A stretch of 64,000 nucleotides of DNA from CAZNHL01 sp964572965 (GCA_964572965.1 CAZNHL010000004.1:1-64000); one strand, 5' to 3'. Shown: positions 16,797-24,811, counted from the stretch's first letter. Numbers and translations are program-made. The notes: generated from the sequence alone by a model not told the origin.

Positions 16797-17759
16797 TTAT
16801 TGGCTAAAGTTTTCTAATAAAAGCTTTGTCAGAACGGCCTGTGCAGCCCATACCCTGTTACCTGCTTCATGATAGATTGCACTGTTTGGTCCGTCAAGAA
16901 CCCCGTCAGTAGCTTCTACATTTCTGCGTATTGGTAAGCAATGCATAAACTTCGCTTCATCAGTCAAAGCCATTTTCTCTTCTGTGATCATCCAGCTTGT
17001 ATCAGTATCCTTTCTCAGGATATTACCATACTGATGATATGAAGACCAGTTTTTCGCATAGACAAAGTCCGCACCTTTCAGGGCTTCATCCTGGTCATAA
17101 ACGATTTTTGCACCTTGGGTAAACTTCTCATGAAGCTCATACCCTTCCGGATGCGCTATAGTGAAATCAACGTCTGCACGGCACATCCATTCCGCAAATG
17201 AGTTTGGCACTGCCTGAGGTAAAGCCTTTGGGTGCGGCGCCCAGGTCAGTACCACTTTCGGTCGTTCTTTTTTCTTTAATTCTTCAATAGTAATCAAATC
17301 AGCGAATGACTGCAATGGGTGTAAAGTAGCCGATTCAAGGCTCACCAAAGGCACGCCTGAATACTTACTGAACTTAGAAACCACATCCTCGCTATAATCT
17401 TTTTCTCTGTCATTCAATGATGGGAATGAACGAATACCAATGATGTCGCAATACTGTCCCATTACAGCAGCGGCATCTTTGATATGCTCAGTTGTACCAC
17501 CATCCATCACAACATTATCACGGAATTCAAGCGTCCAGCTATCCTGCCCGACGTTCATATCCATCACCCTTAACGATAGGTTATGGGCGGCTTTCTGTGT
17601 ACTCAGACGAGTCCTTAATGATGGGTTAAAAAAGATCAAACCGAGCGTTTTATTGCGACCAAGATCTTTGTATTTCAAAGGATCGGCCTTCAGCTCAAGC
17701 GCCAGTTTTACCATTGCTTTCAGGTCCTGAACGTCGTTGACAGAGATGAAATTTCTCAT
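16797..17759 (-). CDS. argF': N-acyl-L-ornithine carbamoyltransferase
   Basis: A 320-residue transcarbamylase of the AOTCase/SOTCase branch. The carbamoyl-phosphate loop reads FFNPSLRTRLS (43-53), as in N-acetyl- and N-succinylornithine enzymes, not the STRTR of ordinary OTCase. The DSWTLEF (73-79), HPLQ (147-150) and HCLPIRRN (273-280) motifs also match this branch. The residue reported to discriminate the two substrates (Glu in acetyl-, Pro in succinyl-type enzymes) aligns by my reading with T90 in MDGGTTEH, which is neither. The enzyme makes N-acyl-citrulline, so the deacylation by ArgE comes after this step. A SelW-like gene precedes it in the operon. Confidence 0.92.
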   Translation of the reverse strand: MRNFISVNDVQDLKAMVKLALELKADPLKYKDLGRNKTLGLIFFNPSLRTRLSTQKAAHNLSLRVMDMNVGQDSWTLEFRDNVVMDGGTTEHIKDAAAVMGQYCDIIGIRSFPSLNDREKDYSEDVVSKFSKYSGVPLVSLESATLHPLQSFADLITIEELKKKERPKVVLTWAPHPKALPQAVPNSFAEWMCRADVDFTIAHPEGYELHEKFTQGAKIVYDQDEALKGADFVYAKNWSSYHQYGNILRKDTDTSWMITEEKMALTDEAKFMHCLPIRRNVEATDGVLDGPNSAIYHEAGNRVWAAQAVLTKLLLENFSQ

Positions 17760-17871
17760 TTTTAATACTAATTATAAGATTTTAAGATTGAAATATTCAA
17801 AGGTTTTAAGACTATAATACCGCAATTAAATCATTCATAGTTTTGCAATATTCTAATCCCTCAATTTAGAT

Positions 17872-18156
17872 TTAAGCTTTTTTTTCAGAGTGACCCAGTG
17901 GTTTTTCAGGAGCAATTTTATCCCGAACCAACTGTTTCACTTCTTTGATATCAGGAAAGCGTCCCTGTTCTTTTCTGGAGAAAACAAGCTCACCTTCTAC
18001 CCAAACTTCAAAGATGCCCCCTGTGCCAGGTTGCAAAGTCAGCTCCCCTATTTCTTCCACAAAAGTAGTTAATAGTTCCTGAGCCATCCATGCAGCACGC
18101 ATCAGCCAGCCACATTGAGTACAGTAAATCAAACGAACAACAGGTCTCTTTTCCAT
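17872..18156 (-). CDS. SelT/SelW/SelH-like Rdx-family protein
   Basis: A 94-residue small redox protein with a thioredoxin-like fold. Its N-terminal CxxC is C12-T-Q-C15, followed by the family-typical G-W, and a central LQPGTGGIFEVWVEG segment matches the Rdx core. Cysteine occupies the position that is selenocysteine in some relatives. The C-terminal extension is charged. Members are thought to be thiol oxidoreductases with undefined partners. Its place between argD and argF', on the same strand and with modest spacing, suggests co-transcription with the arginine genes, though no biochemical link is known to me. Confidence 0.88.
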   Translation of the reverse strand: MEKRPVVRLIYCTQCGWLMRAAWMAQELLTTFVEEIGELTLQPGTGGIFEVWVEGELVFSRKEQGRFPDIKEVKQLVRDKIAPEKPLGHSEKKA

Positions 18157-18294
18157 AATATCATTTTTGCTTAAAGAAAGAAACCAAGAAATGAGATATT
18201 GCCAAAATACAATTCCAGCAATGCCTCACCTCTTGGCTTTAATAAGTATTCATAACAGAATGAGTATAAAACCCACCCTTTCGAACACTTCTTT

Positions 18295-19440
18295 TTATGC
18301 TGTTACTTTATGATTTGCTGCTACTTTTTTCAACGCATCAACAAACATTTCAAGTGTCGACTGCTGCACATTCAGTGTTGGCAATACGCGTAAAGTTGTT
18401 TTTTTAGAAGCGTTACCCAAGAACATTTTGTGATCAAATAACAGCTCTTTACGAAGCCCTTCAATCACAAAATCGAAGTCAACCCCGATCATCAAACCAC
18501 GGCCACGAACTTCAGTGACACCTGGAATTGTCTTTAATTCATCCATCAATTGGTTGCCTAACTTCTCTGCATTGGCAATCAAATTTTCATTTTTGATCAC
18601 ATCCAATACTGCAATACCAGCTGCACATGCCAGGTGATTACCACCAAAAGTAGTACCCAACAAACCATAAGAAGCTTCAAATTCAGGACTGATAAGAACC
18701 CCTCCGACCGGGAATCCATTACCCATACCTTTAGCCGTTGCGATGATATCAGCCTTAATACCTGCGTGCTGATGAGCAAAGAACTCACCCGTACGCCCAT
18801 AGCCTGACTGAATTTCATCCAGAATCAAAACTGCTTTATTCTTAGTACAAAGGTTACGAGCCTTCTTCAAGAACTCGTCAGATGGAATATTAATACCACC
18901 TACACCCTGAATACCCTCTACAATAACAGCGCAAACTTCGTTATGAGCGAAGTAATCTTCCAACGCCGCCTCATCATTCAAAGGCAGGAAAACAACGTTA
19001 TCAGTTCTGTTAATCGGAGCCTGGATCGCATAGTTTTCCGTAGCTGCTACGGCGGCAGAAGTACGTCCGTGAAATGCTTTATGGAAAGCAACAACTTTCT
19101 TTCTTCCATTGTGGAAAGAAGCGAGCTTCAATGCATTTTCAATGGCTTCTGCACCAGAGTTACACAAGAACAAAGAATAATCGGCATAACCAGATAGGTC
19201 ACCTAGTTTTTTAGCCAATTCAGTCTGCTGTGAGATCACAACAGAGTTAGAATAGAAAGCTATGTTACTCAATTGATCCTGCAACATCTTCACATAATGA
19301 GGATGGCTATGACCAATTGATATTACAGCGTGACCGCCATATAAATCGATATAACGCTCTCCTTTGGCATCCCAAAGAAACTCTCCCTGAGCCTTCACCG
19401 GCTCAATATCATACAAAGGATATACTTTAAATAAGTCCAT
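18295..19440 (-). CDS. argD: N-acyl-ornithine aminotransferase
   Basis: A 381-residue class III, PLP-dependent aminotransferase. The PLP lysine is K237 in ATAKGMGNG, the cofactor-binding aspartate is D208 in LILDEIQSGYGRTG, and CNSGAEAIENALK (93-105) binds the phosphate. It converts N-acyl-glutamate semialdehyde to N-acyl-ornithine. The family also includes succinyl-ornithine and ornithine aminotransferases; the operon context supports biosynthesis. It lies 111 bp downstream of argC; that gap holds a nested palindrome (19457-19494). Confidence 0.93.
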   Translation of the reverse strand: MDLFKVYPLYDIEPVKAQGEFLWDAKGERYIDLYGGHAVISIGHSHPHYVKMLQDQLSNIAFYSNSVVISQQTELAKKLGDLSGYADYSLFLCNSGAEAIENALKLASFHNGRKKVVAFHKAFHGRTSAAVAATENYAIQAPINRTDNVVFLPLNDEAALEDYFAHNEVCAVIVEGIQGVGGINIPSDEFLKKARNLCTKNKAVLILDEIQSGYGRTGEFFAHQHAGIKADIIATAKGMGNGFPVGGVLISPEFEASYGLLGTTFGGNHLACAAGIAVLDVIKNENLIANAEKLGNQLMDELKTIPGVTEVRGRGLMIGVDFDFVIEGLRKELLFDHKMFLGNASKKTTLRVLPTLNVQQSTLEMFVDALKKVAANHKVTA

Positions 19441-19456
19441 ATTTCTTTATGTTATT

Positions 19457-19494
19457 GGTTACGGGTTACTCGTTACGAGCTTATCCCGATAACC
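19457..19494. repeat. Nested palindrome between argC and argD
   Basis: An outer imperfect pair, GGTTACGGG (19457-19465) with CCCGATAACC (19485-19494), surrounds a perfect inner hairpin, CTCGT-T-ACGAG (19469-19479). GTTAC words are repeated through the stretch and again in inverted sense further on in the gap. It resembles degenerate intergenic simple repeats rather than a terminator, since no U-tract follows. Confidence 0.55.
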
Positions 19495-19551
19495 TTGTTT
19501 TAACTATTTACCTAAACTAGCAACTCGTAACAAGCAACCAGCAACAAACTA

Positions 19552-20529
19552 TTAGAAACCTAAGCTCTTCAACCCCAGTCCTGTTTTTTCATTCAAGCCA
19601 AACATCAGGTTCATATTCTGAACTGCTTGTCCCGAAGCTCCTTTTAACAGGTTATCAATCATACTCAATACCATCAGCTTGTCTCCATGCTTTTCAACAT
19701 GAACAATACACTTATTGGTATTTACCACCTGCTTCATATCAGGATTTTCATCGCTGTAATGTGTAAAAGGGTGATCCTTGTAGTAATCCTTATACAATTT
19801 AACCGCTTCAGCTTCCGTCAGTGAGGTGGTGATATATTGTGTTGCAAAGATACCGCGGGCAAAATCTCCACGATAAGGAACAAAGTTGATTGCTTTGCTG
19901 AAATCAGGCTGCAATTGCTTTAAGCTCTGATTGATTTCTTTCAAATGTTGGTGTTCAAATGCTTTGTACACCGAAATATTATCATTCCTCCATGAGAAAT
20001 GGGTTGTTGAAGACGGCTTTTGACCTGCTCCTGTAGAACCTGTAATACCTGTCGTATGGATTTCATCTTTCAACAATCCCGCAGCTGCTAAAGGCAATAA
20101 ACCAAGCTGAACTGCAGTAGCAAAACAACCAGGATTGGCCACTTTTGTTGCTGCTTTGATCTTGTCACGTTTCAATTCCGGCAGGCCATATACAAAACCA
20201 TTTGTTTCAGGACGGAAATCCTGGCTCAAATCAATGATTTTCATATTTGGATTAGCTGCAATAAAAGCTTTCTGCTCTTCAACAAACTTCACTGAATCAC
20301 CATGCCCTAAGCACAGAAATAACACATCTGCTCCGTTCACAAACTCCGAAGCGAACACCAATTCAGTATCACCTAAAAGATCATTATGAGCTTTATAAAC
20401 AGGATTACCTGCATTACTATTGCTATGGGCAAATAAGATATCAACTTCAGGGTGATGTACCAGAATTCTTAACAATTCACCTCCTGTATATCCGGCAGCT
20501 CCGGCAATACCAACTTTAATTTTCGCCAT
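19552..20529 (-). CDS. argC: N-acyl-gamma-glutamyl-phosphate reductase
   Basis: A 325-residue type 1 ArgC that reduces N-acyl-glutamyl phosphate to the semialdehyde with NADPH. The dinucleotide-binding loop is GAAGYTGGEL (10-19) and the catalytic cysteine is C135 in NPGCFATA. The first codons overlap the end of the preceding nucleotidyltransferase gene by 14 bases in another frame, so translation is likely coupled to it. This overlap ties a biosynthetic gene to a toxin-antitoxin-like pair. The protein itself looks complete and ordinary. Confidence 0.95.
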   Translation of the reverse strand: MAKIKVGIAGAAGYTGGELLRILVHHPEVDILFAHSNSNAGNPVYKAHNDLLGDTELVFASEFVNGADVLFLCLGHGDSVKFVEEQKAFIAANPNMKIIDLSQDFRPETNGFVYGLPELKRDKIKAATKVANPGCFATAVQLGLLPLAAAGLLKDEIHTTGITGSTGAGQKPSSTTHFSWRNDNISVYKAFEHQHLKEINQSLKQLQPDFSKAINFVPYRGDFARGIFATQYITTSLTEAEAVKLYKDYYKDHPFTHYSDENPDMKQVVNTNKCIVHVEKHGDKLMVLSMIDNLLKGASGQAVQNMNLMFGLNEKTGLGLKSLGF

Positions 20530-20989
20530 TTTTTAATTTATTAATCTCTTTCAAATAATGAACATCAACAGCGTCTTTCATTCGCATTGAATTTTCTTTA
20601 TTTGTAATCAAGTCGTTAAAAGATATCAATTTAACTAAGATTTCATCTACACTGATCACACTTGCTCTCTGATAAGCCTCCTCAAAGGAAAACCCTCCCT
20701 GTAAGTGATGTAAAATCTCAATTTTTATTTCACCATCCGGCAATTTTACAGGACTTTCGTTCTGCAAATTTTTACCCCTCAATATTTCAGAATCAAACCC
20801 AAACTTATCAATTGCCAAGACTAATTTCTCAATATTGACACTCGTCGGATTAGACCATAAATCTAAATCTCCTGTAAATCGAGAGTAGCCATGATAGTTA
20901 ACGGCATAACCACCAACCAGCATAAACTCTACTTTTTCCTGAGTAAGTAGCTTTAGAAAATCAATAAAAAAAGTCTCATTTATATCCAT
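20516..20989 (-). CDS. Nucleotidyltransferase-fold protein (toxin-like)
   Basis: A 157-residue protein with the minimal nucleotidyltransferase signature: LVGGYAVNYHGYSRFTGDLDLW (about residues 20-41) supplies the GG motif, the conserved H-G and R, and the D-x-D metal pair. After it come an Ile/Glu-rich segment (GEIKIEILHH) and a K-DAVD motif near the end. Such stand-alone nucleotidyltransferases often act as toxins or unknown modifiers and are commonly paired with a small upstream gene, as here, where the 63-residue ORF overlaps its start (TGATG). It also overlaps argC by 14 bases. The function is unproven; the fold assignment is good. Confidence 0.82.
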   Translation of the reverse strand: MDINETFFIDFLKLLTQEKVEFMLVGGYAVNYHGYSRFTGDLDLWSNPTSVNIEKLVLAIDKFGFDSEILRGKNLQNESPVKLPDGEIKIEILHHLQGGFSFEEAYQRASVISVDEILVKLISFNDLITNKENSMRMKDAVDVHYLKEINKLKNGEN

Positions 20990-21180
20990 CAGGATTTCCT
21001 TTTCAAAACAATAAATTCACGACCAATATCATCGATATCAATTGCATCAGGATTCCTTAAATGACTTTTTTGCAGAAACTTCAGATAATCATGCCTTTCC
21101 TGTATTGTCCTGGCAGCCATCTGCCTCAACATTTCCAGCTCTGACGCTTCAAAACTCTGAAATTCAATTTTCTTTTTCAT
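20989..21180 (-). CDS. Small hypothetical protein paired with nucleotidyltransferase
   Basis: A 63-residue, mostly helical, charged protein (MKKKIEFQSFEASELEML...). It has no recognised domain. Its stop overlaps the start of the nucleotidyltransferase gene by one base, the typical arrangement of a small antitoxin or partner with its toxin. It is the first gene after the terminator behind argG, and therefore may lead the transcript that goes on into argC. Calling it an antitoxin is inference from size and position. Confidence 0.7.
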   Translation of the reverse strand: MKKKIEFQSFEASELEMLRQMAARTIQERHDYLKFLQKSHLRNPDAIDIDDIGREFIVLKRKS

Positions 21181-21250
21181 ACAAGATGGCTTTACTATTT
21201 AACAATAATTCACCTTTTATGATTTACGAACCAAGCTATAAAACAAAAAA

Positions 21251-21284
21251 TGGTCGACAAAAGTACAAAACCTTCTGCCGACCA
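21251..21284 (-). terminator. Terminator after argG
   Basis: On the minus strand TGGTCGGCAGAAG pairs with CTTTTGTCGACCA over 13 bp (two G-U wobbles) around an eight-base loop, and TTTTTTGTTTTATAG follows. The two G-U pairs become mismatches on the + strand, so the minus strand is the functional one. It lies 26 bp after the argG stop and separates GNAT-argG from the genes that follow. Confidence 0.82.
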
Positions 21285-21309
21285 CTTTATATTAAGTTAA
21301 GTCTATAAC

Positions 21310-22506
21310 TTATTTGTTGTCAGCATTTACAAGGCCATGGAACATTGCCTGATTGGCAAGGATTTTCGAGAATCCCCTCACATCATCACCATTCCAGGCT
21401 TTATTCATTTCTCCGTATGTACCAAACTTACTTGACATCATATCATAGGGAGAAGTAATACCAAGAAGATAGAAATGGTAAGGAGCTAATTGTACCCTTA
21501 CTGTTCCTGTTACACTTTCCTGCGTATCTTCAAGGAATTTCTCTACGTTCCTCATTACGGGTTCAAGGTATTGACCTTCGTGAAGCAAAGTACCATACCA
21601 GTTAGCCAATTGCTCTTTCCAGTATAACTGCCACTTAGTCAATGTGTGTTTTTCAAGTAAATGGTGTGCTTTGATGATTACCATCGGAGCAGCAGCTTCA
21701 AAACCTACACGACCTTTAATACCAATAATTGTATCACCTACGTGAATGTCACGACCGATACCGAAAGGACCTGCGATATCACGCAAATCATTGATAGCAT
21801 CAACCGGATTTGTATATTTTTTACCGTTAATTCCTTTCAACTCACCTTTTTCAAATTCCAAAACCACTTCTTCCGGAGTTGTTTTAGTTACCTGGGTAGG
21901 GAAAGCAGATTCAGGTAAATACTGATCAGGAGTCAATGTTTCTTTTCCCCCTACAGATGTACCCCAGATGCCTTTGTTAATAGAGTAAGCAGCTTTAGAC
22001 CAGTCACGCACAACTCCTTTAGCCTTCAAATACTCAATTTCATCTTCTCTTGACAATTGATTGTCGCGGATTGGCGTGATAATTTCAATACCAGGAATCA
22101 GGATATGAAATACCACATCAAAACGTACCTGATCATTACCTGCACCTGTACTACCGTGAGCAACTGCATCAGCTCCAATTTCTTTTGCATATTCAGCAAT
22201 AGCAAGCGCCTGGAACATACGTTCTGCACTTACAGAAAGCGGATATGTATTGTTTTTAAGGATGTTTCCGTAAACCATGTAACGGATACATTCCTGATAA
22301 TACTTATTAACCTGACTCACACAAGTGTGTTTTACCACACCCAACTCATAAGCCTTCTTTTCAATATCAGCCAATTCTTCTTTAGAGAACCCGCCAGTAT
22401 CAACGATAACGGTATGAACTTCAAAACCTCTGTCTTCCGCAAGGTATTTCACACAATAAGTGGTATCAAGACCACCGCTAAACGCCAAAACTAATTTCTT
22501 CTTCAT
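21310..22506 (-). CDS. argG: Argininosuccinate synthase
   Basis: A 398-residue enzyme that ligates citrulline and aspartate with ATP hydrolysis to AMP. The N-terminal PP-loop is S10-G-G-L-D-T-T16; HGSTGAGNDQVRF and SVGGKETLTP match substrate-binding stretches of the family. The length is normal. It follows the GNAT gene by 76 bp and is closed by a strong minus-strand terminator, so GNAT-argG probably form one short transcript under the structured leader at 23243-23436. Confidence 0.96.
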   Translation of the reverse strand: MKKKLVLAFSGGLDTTYCVKYLAEDRGFEVHTVIVDTGGFSKEELADIEKKAYELGVVKHTCVSQVNKYYQECIRYMVYGNILKNNTYPLSVSAERMFQALAIAEYAKEIGADAVAHGSTGAGNDQVRFDVVFHILIPGIEIITPIRDNQLSREDEIEYLKAKGVVRDWSKAAYSINKGIWGTSVGGKETLTPDQYLPESAFPTQVTKTTPEEVVLEFEKGELKGINGKKYTNPVDAINDLRDIAGPFGIGRDIHVGDTIIGIKGRVGFEAAAPMVIIKAHHLLEKHTLTKWQLYWKEQLANWYGTLLHEGQYLEPVMRNVEKFLEDTQESVTGTVRVQLAPYHFYLLGITSPYDMMSSKFGTYGEMNKAWNGDDVRGFSKILANQAMFHGLVNADNK

Positions 22507-22582
22507 ATTATAAAATACTGCAAATGAACCTGCAAGTTAAGTAAAAATAGCTTTTACACTAATCTACTGGATTGTCAAATTA

Positions 22583-23242
22583 TTATTTCTTAATCAGTTT
22601 TTTCAGATATTTAAACAACACGAGTTCTTTAAGCTCCTTTAGTTTCTGATAGAAGTTTTTTTTTTCTTCGAAATGCCATGTATGATGCTCATCGTGCTTA
22701 TCTGCAGGATCATAAAGCATTCCATGACACAAACAATGCTTTCTGTTTGTTCTGCTCAGAATATCATAATTCACGCAGCTTGAACAACCTTTCCAAAACT
22801 CATCATCATTAGTCAGCTCTGCAAATGCAACAGGTTTATAACCTAAATCTGAGTTGATTTTCATCACCGGGAGACTGGTTGTTAAACCAAACAACTTCGC
22901 ATTTGGGAATTTCCTGCGTGAAAGAGCAAAAGCTTCCTGCTTGATCTTGGTAGCAAGACCATATTTTCTGAATTCAGGATCTACGATTAAGCCGGAATTG
23001 GCTACATAATTATCGTGACCCCAACTTTCTATATAACAAAATCCGGCAAAGCGTTGCTGATCAGGCGTAAGTGCAATAACAGCCTTTCCTTCAGCCATTT
23101 TTTTCTTGATATACTCCGGATTACGTTTGGCAATACCTGTACCACGCGCCTTTGCGCTTTCTTCCATTTCTTTACAAATGGCTTCGGCAAATGAAACATG
23201 TTTCTCTGTGGCAACCTGAACAATGAAGTCTTCTGCTTGCAT
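22583..23242 (-). CDS. GNAT acyltransferase, probable N-acylglutamate synthase
   Basis: A 219-residue GNAT-fold protein. The acyl-CoA site is represented by SGLIVDPEFRKYGLATKI (about 83-100), and the C-terminal part carries a cysteine cluster, C153-x2-C156-x13-C170-x-C172, that could bind metal. No classical ArgA or ArgJ is present in the cluster, so the first acylation of glutamate needs an enzyme. I recall that a GNAT gene next to argG in Bacteroides thetaiotaomicron was proposed as N-acylglutamate synthase from mutant-fitness data. The first-gene position before argG supports that assignment. Whether it uses acetyl- or succinyl-CoA cannot be told from sequence. Confidence 0.8.
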   Translation of the reverse strand: MQAEDFIVQVATEKHVSFAEAICKEMEESAKARGTGIAKRNPEYIKKKMAEGKAVIALTPDQQRFAGFCYIESWGHDNYVANSGLIVDPEFRKYGLATKIKQEAFALSRRKFPNAKLFGLTTSLPVMKINSDLGYKPVAFAELTNDDEFWKGCSSCVNYDILSRTNRKHCLCHGMLYDPADKHDEHHTWHFEEKKNFYQKLKELKELVLFKYLKKLIKK

Positions 23243-23436
23243 TTCGGGATTTAATACTAAATGATAAATGATGTAAGATTATCGAATAAAACCGAGGCAG
23301 GTTACCACATAAGTAACCGAGCGCCTGCTAGGGCCTGGGACTACGCAAGGTGCGTAAAGAAGAGAATTTTGCCAACCCGGTAATTATTACAACGTTCATC
23401 GATTTAGATTTAGCTTCTTATGCAGAAGGATGAATT
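23243..23436 (-). promoter_or_regulatory. Long structured 5' leader of the GNAT-argG transcript
   Basis: Between the predicted start of transcription (about 23436) and the GNAT ATG lie about 194 non-coding bases rich in potential structure on the minus strand. TTCATC and GATGAA close a domain containing the small hairpin CTTCT-GCATA-AGAAG. Then come TACGCA-CCT-TGCGTA, and GGTTAC-TTATGTG-GTAACC inside an AGGC/GCCT pair that competes with GCAGG/CCTGC. The pattern does not match riboswitch consensuses I can recall, such as SAM, cobalamin, TPP, lysine or glutamine. A regulatory RNA for arginine synthesis is inference. Confidence 0.45.
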
Positions 23437-23442
23437 GAGATA

Positions 23443-23473
23443 CAAAAATAAAGGTTTTGTAAAAAAAATGCAA
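23443..23473 (-). promoter_or_regulatory. Promoter of the GNAT-argG unit
   Basis: On the minus strand a TTG (-33 region) is followed after 20 bases by TATTTTTG, a full match to the Bacteroidota -7 consensus TAnnTTTG. Spacing is in the usual range. It lies in the gap after folC, about 200 bp before the GNAT start. Confidence 0.6.
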
Positions 23474-23500
23474 TAAAAACAACATTAATGTAGTTGCCAC

Positions 23501-24775
23501 TTATAATGCTTTAATTTCGGCAACAACGAAGTTACTTCCTCCTACAAAAATCAGGTCAGAAGCCGATGCCCTATTCTTTGCTTCCTGAATAGCTAAATTC
23601 ACATCCAGACAAGTAAAACTATTCAAACCTAAAGACTTAGCTTTAAAATTCAGTTCATACGCCGGCATAGCTCTGTTAATCTTAGGCTGACAGAAAATGT
23701 ATGTTGCGTCTTTAGGTAAAAGCATCAGAATCTTATCCACCTCTTTGTCACTAACCATTCCAAGAATCATAAACAGGTGTTTATGAGGAGTGTAGTTTAT
23801 TTGCGTCAATACTTCTTTAATTCCTGCTTCATTATGACCTGTGTCACAAACCAGTGCAGGACTTTCTGATAAAATTTGCCAACGTCCTTTCAAGCCTGTC
23901 AGGTTTACGACCTCACTTATCCCCTCCTGAATAGCTTTATCAGGAATATCAAATCCAGTTTGTTTGAGCAGTAACGCTACCTGCAAAACTCCTTTAATGT
24001 TTTTAGTCTGATAAAGTCCTGTCAAAGCACTGTCTATTTTTAAAGAATTATATAAATACTGGCGCTTCCCTTCTACAACACCCTGATCTTTCAGACTGAT
24101 CAGTTTATCTGCAAAATAGACAGGAGCATTTAATCCTTCTGCTCTGTTATTGAAAACATGTAAAATATCCTCCTGGGTCTCACTGATTACAACTGGCACA
24201 TTTTCCTTGATGATACCCGCCTTTTCACCGGCAATTTCCTCCAGACTGTTACCGAGAATCGAAACATGATCGGAACTGATATTAGTAATCAGACTCACCA
24301 GTGGCTCAATAATATTAGTAGCATCAAGCCTCCCTCCCAACCCTACTTCTATCACAGCAACATCAACGTTTTCTTCAGCAAAATACTCAAAAGCCATTGC
24401 AACAGTCATTTCAAAGAAAGAAGGCTGAATTTCATCTATCAGAGCTTTGTACTTTTCCACAAAGAGCACAACTGCATCTTCGGAAATTTGCTGCCCGTCA
24501 ATACGAATACGCTCTGTAAAAGACTTTAAATGAGGAGAAGTGTAAAGACCTGTTTTATATCCGGACGACTGGAGAATAGCCGACAACATGTGGGATGAAC
24601 TGCCCTTGCCATTGGTTCCGGCTACATGAACTGATTTGAATTTAGTATGAGGATTGCCTATCCGCTCACTGAAAGCGGTAATTTTATCCAGCTTATTATT
24701 AAGGGCAACATTGCCAACCCTTTGAAAGTCGGGCAGGCAGCTATAGAGATAATCTACAGTTTCCTGGTAATTCAT
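23501..24775 (-). CDS. folC: Folylpolyglutamate synthase/dihydrofolate synthase
   Basis: A 424-residue Mur-ligase-family enzyme that adds glutamate to dihydropteroate or folates with ATP. The P-loop is VAGTNGKGSSS (51-61); ITNISSDHVSILG and the C-terminal DTGHNEAG motif are typical of FolC. It is the last gene of the envelope operon, 37 bp after the TonB/TolA-like gene. That placement is likely transcriptional convenience, not a functional link. The family length and motifs are intact. Confidence 0.95.
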   Translation of the reverse strand: MNYQETVDYLYSCLPDFQRVGNVALNNKLDKITAFSERIGNPHTKFKSVHVAGTNGKGSSSHMLSAILQSSGYKTGLYTSPHLKSFTERIRIDGQQISEDAVVLFVEKYKALIDEIQPSFFEMTVAMAFEYFAEENVDVAVIEVGLGGRLDATNIIEPLVSLITNISSDHVSILGNSLEEIAGEKAGIIKENVPVVISETQEDILHVFNNRAEGLNAPVYFADKLISLKDQGVVEGKRQYLYNSLKIDSALTGLYQTKNIKGVLQVALLLKQTGFDIPDKAIQEGISEVVNLTGLKGRWQILSESPALVCDTGHNEAGIKEVLTQINYTPHKHLFMILGMVSDKEVDKILMLLPKDATYIFCQPKINRAMPAYELNFKAKSLGLNSFTCLDVNLAIQEAKNRASASDLIFVGGSNFVVAEIKAL

Positions 24776-24811
24776 TGGTATTTGATATGCAAAACCAGAA
24801 ACGGTTTTGAC

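Noticed and set aside
16797..17759. Ordinary ornithine carbamoyltransferase
   Set aside because: The carbamoyl-phosphate loop is SLRTR, not STRTR, and other motifs fit the N-acyl-ornithine branch.
22057..22494. Open frame of 145 codons antisense to argG
   Set aside because: Shadow of a well-supported enzyme; composition is untypical of a protein.
23243..23436. Known riboswitch (SAM, cobalamin, TPP, lysine, glutamine) in the arg leader
   Set aside because: None of the conserved core sequences I remember could be placed; a short CTGCCT match to the B12 box was isolated and without the rest of the aptamer.
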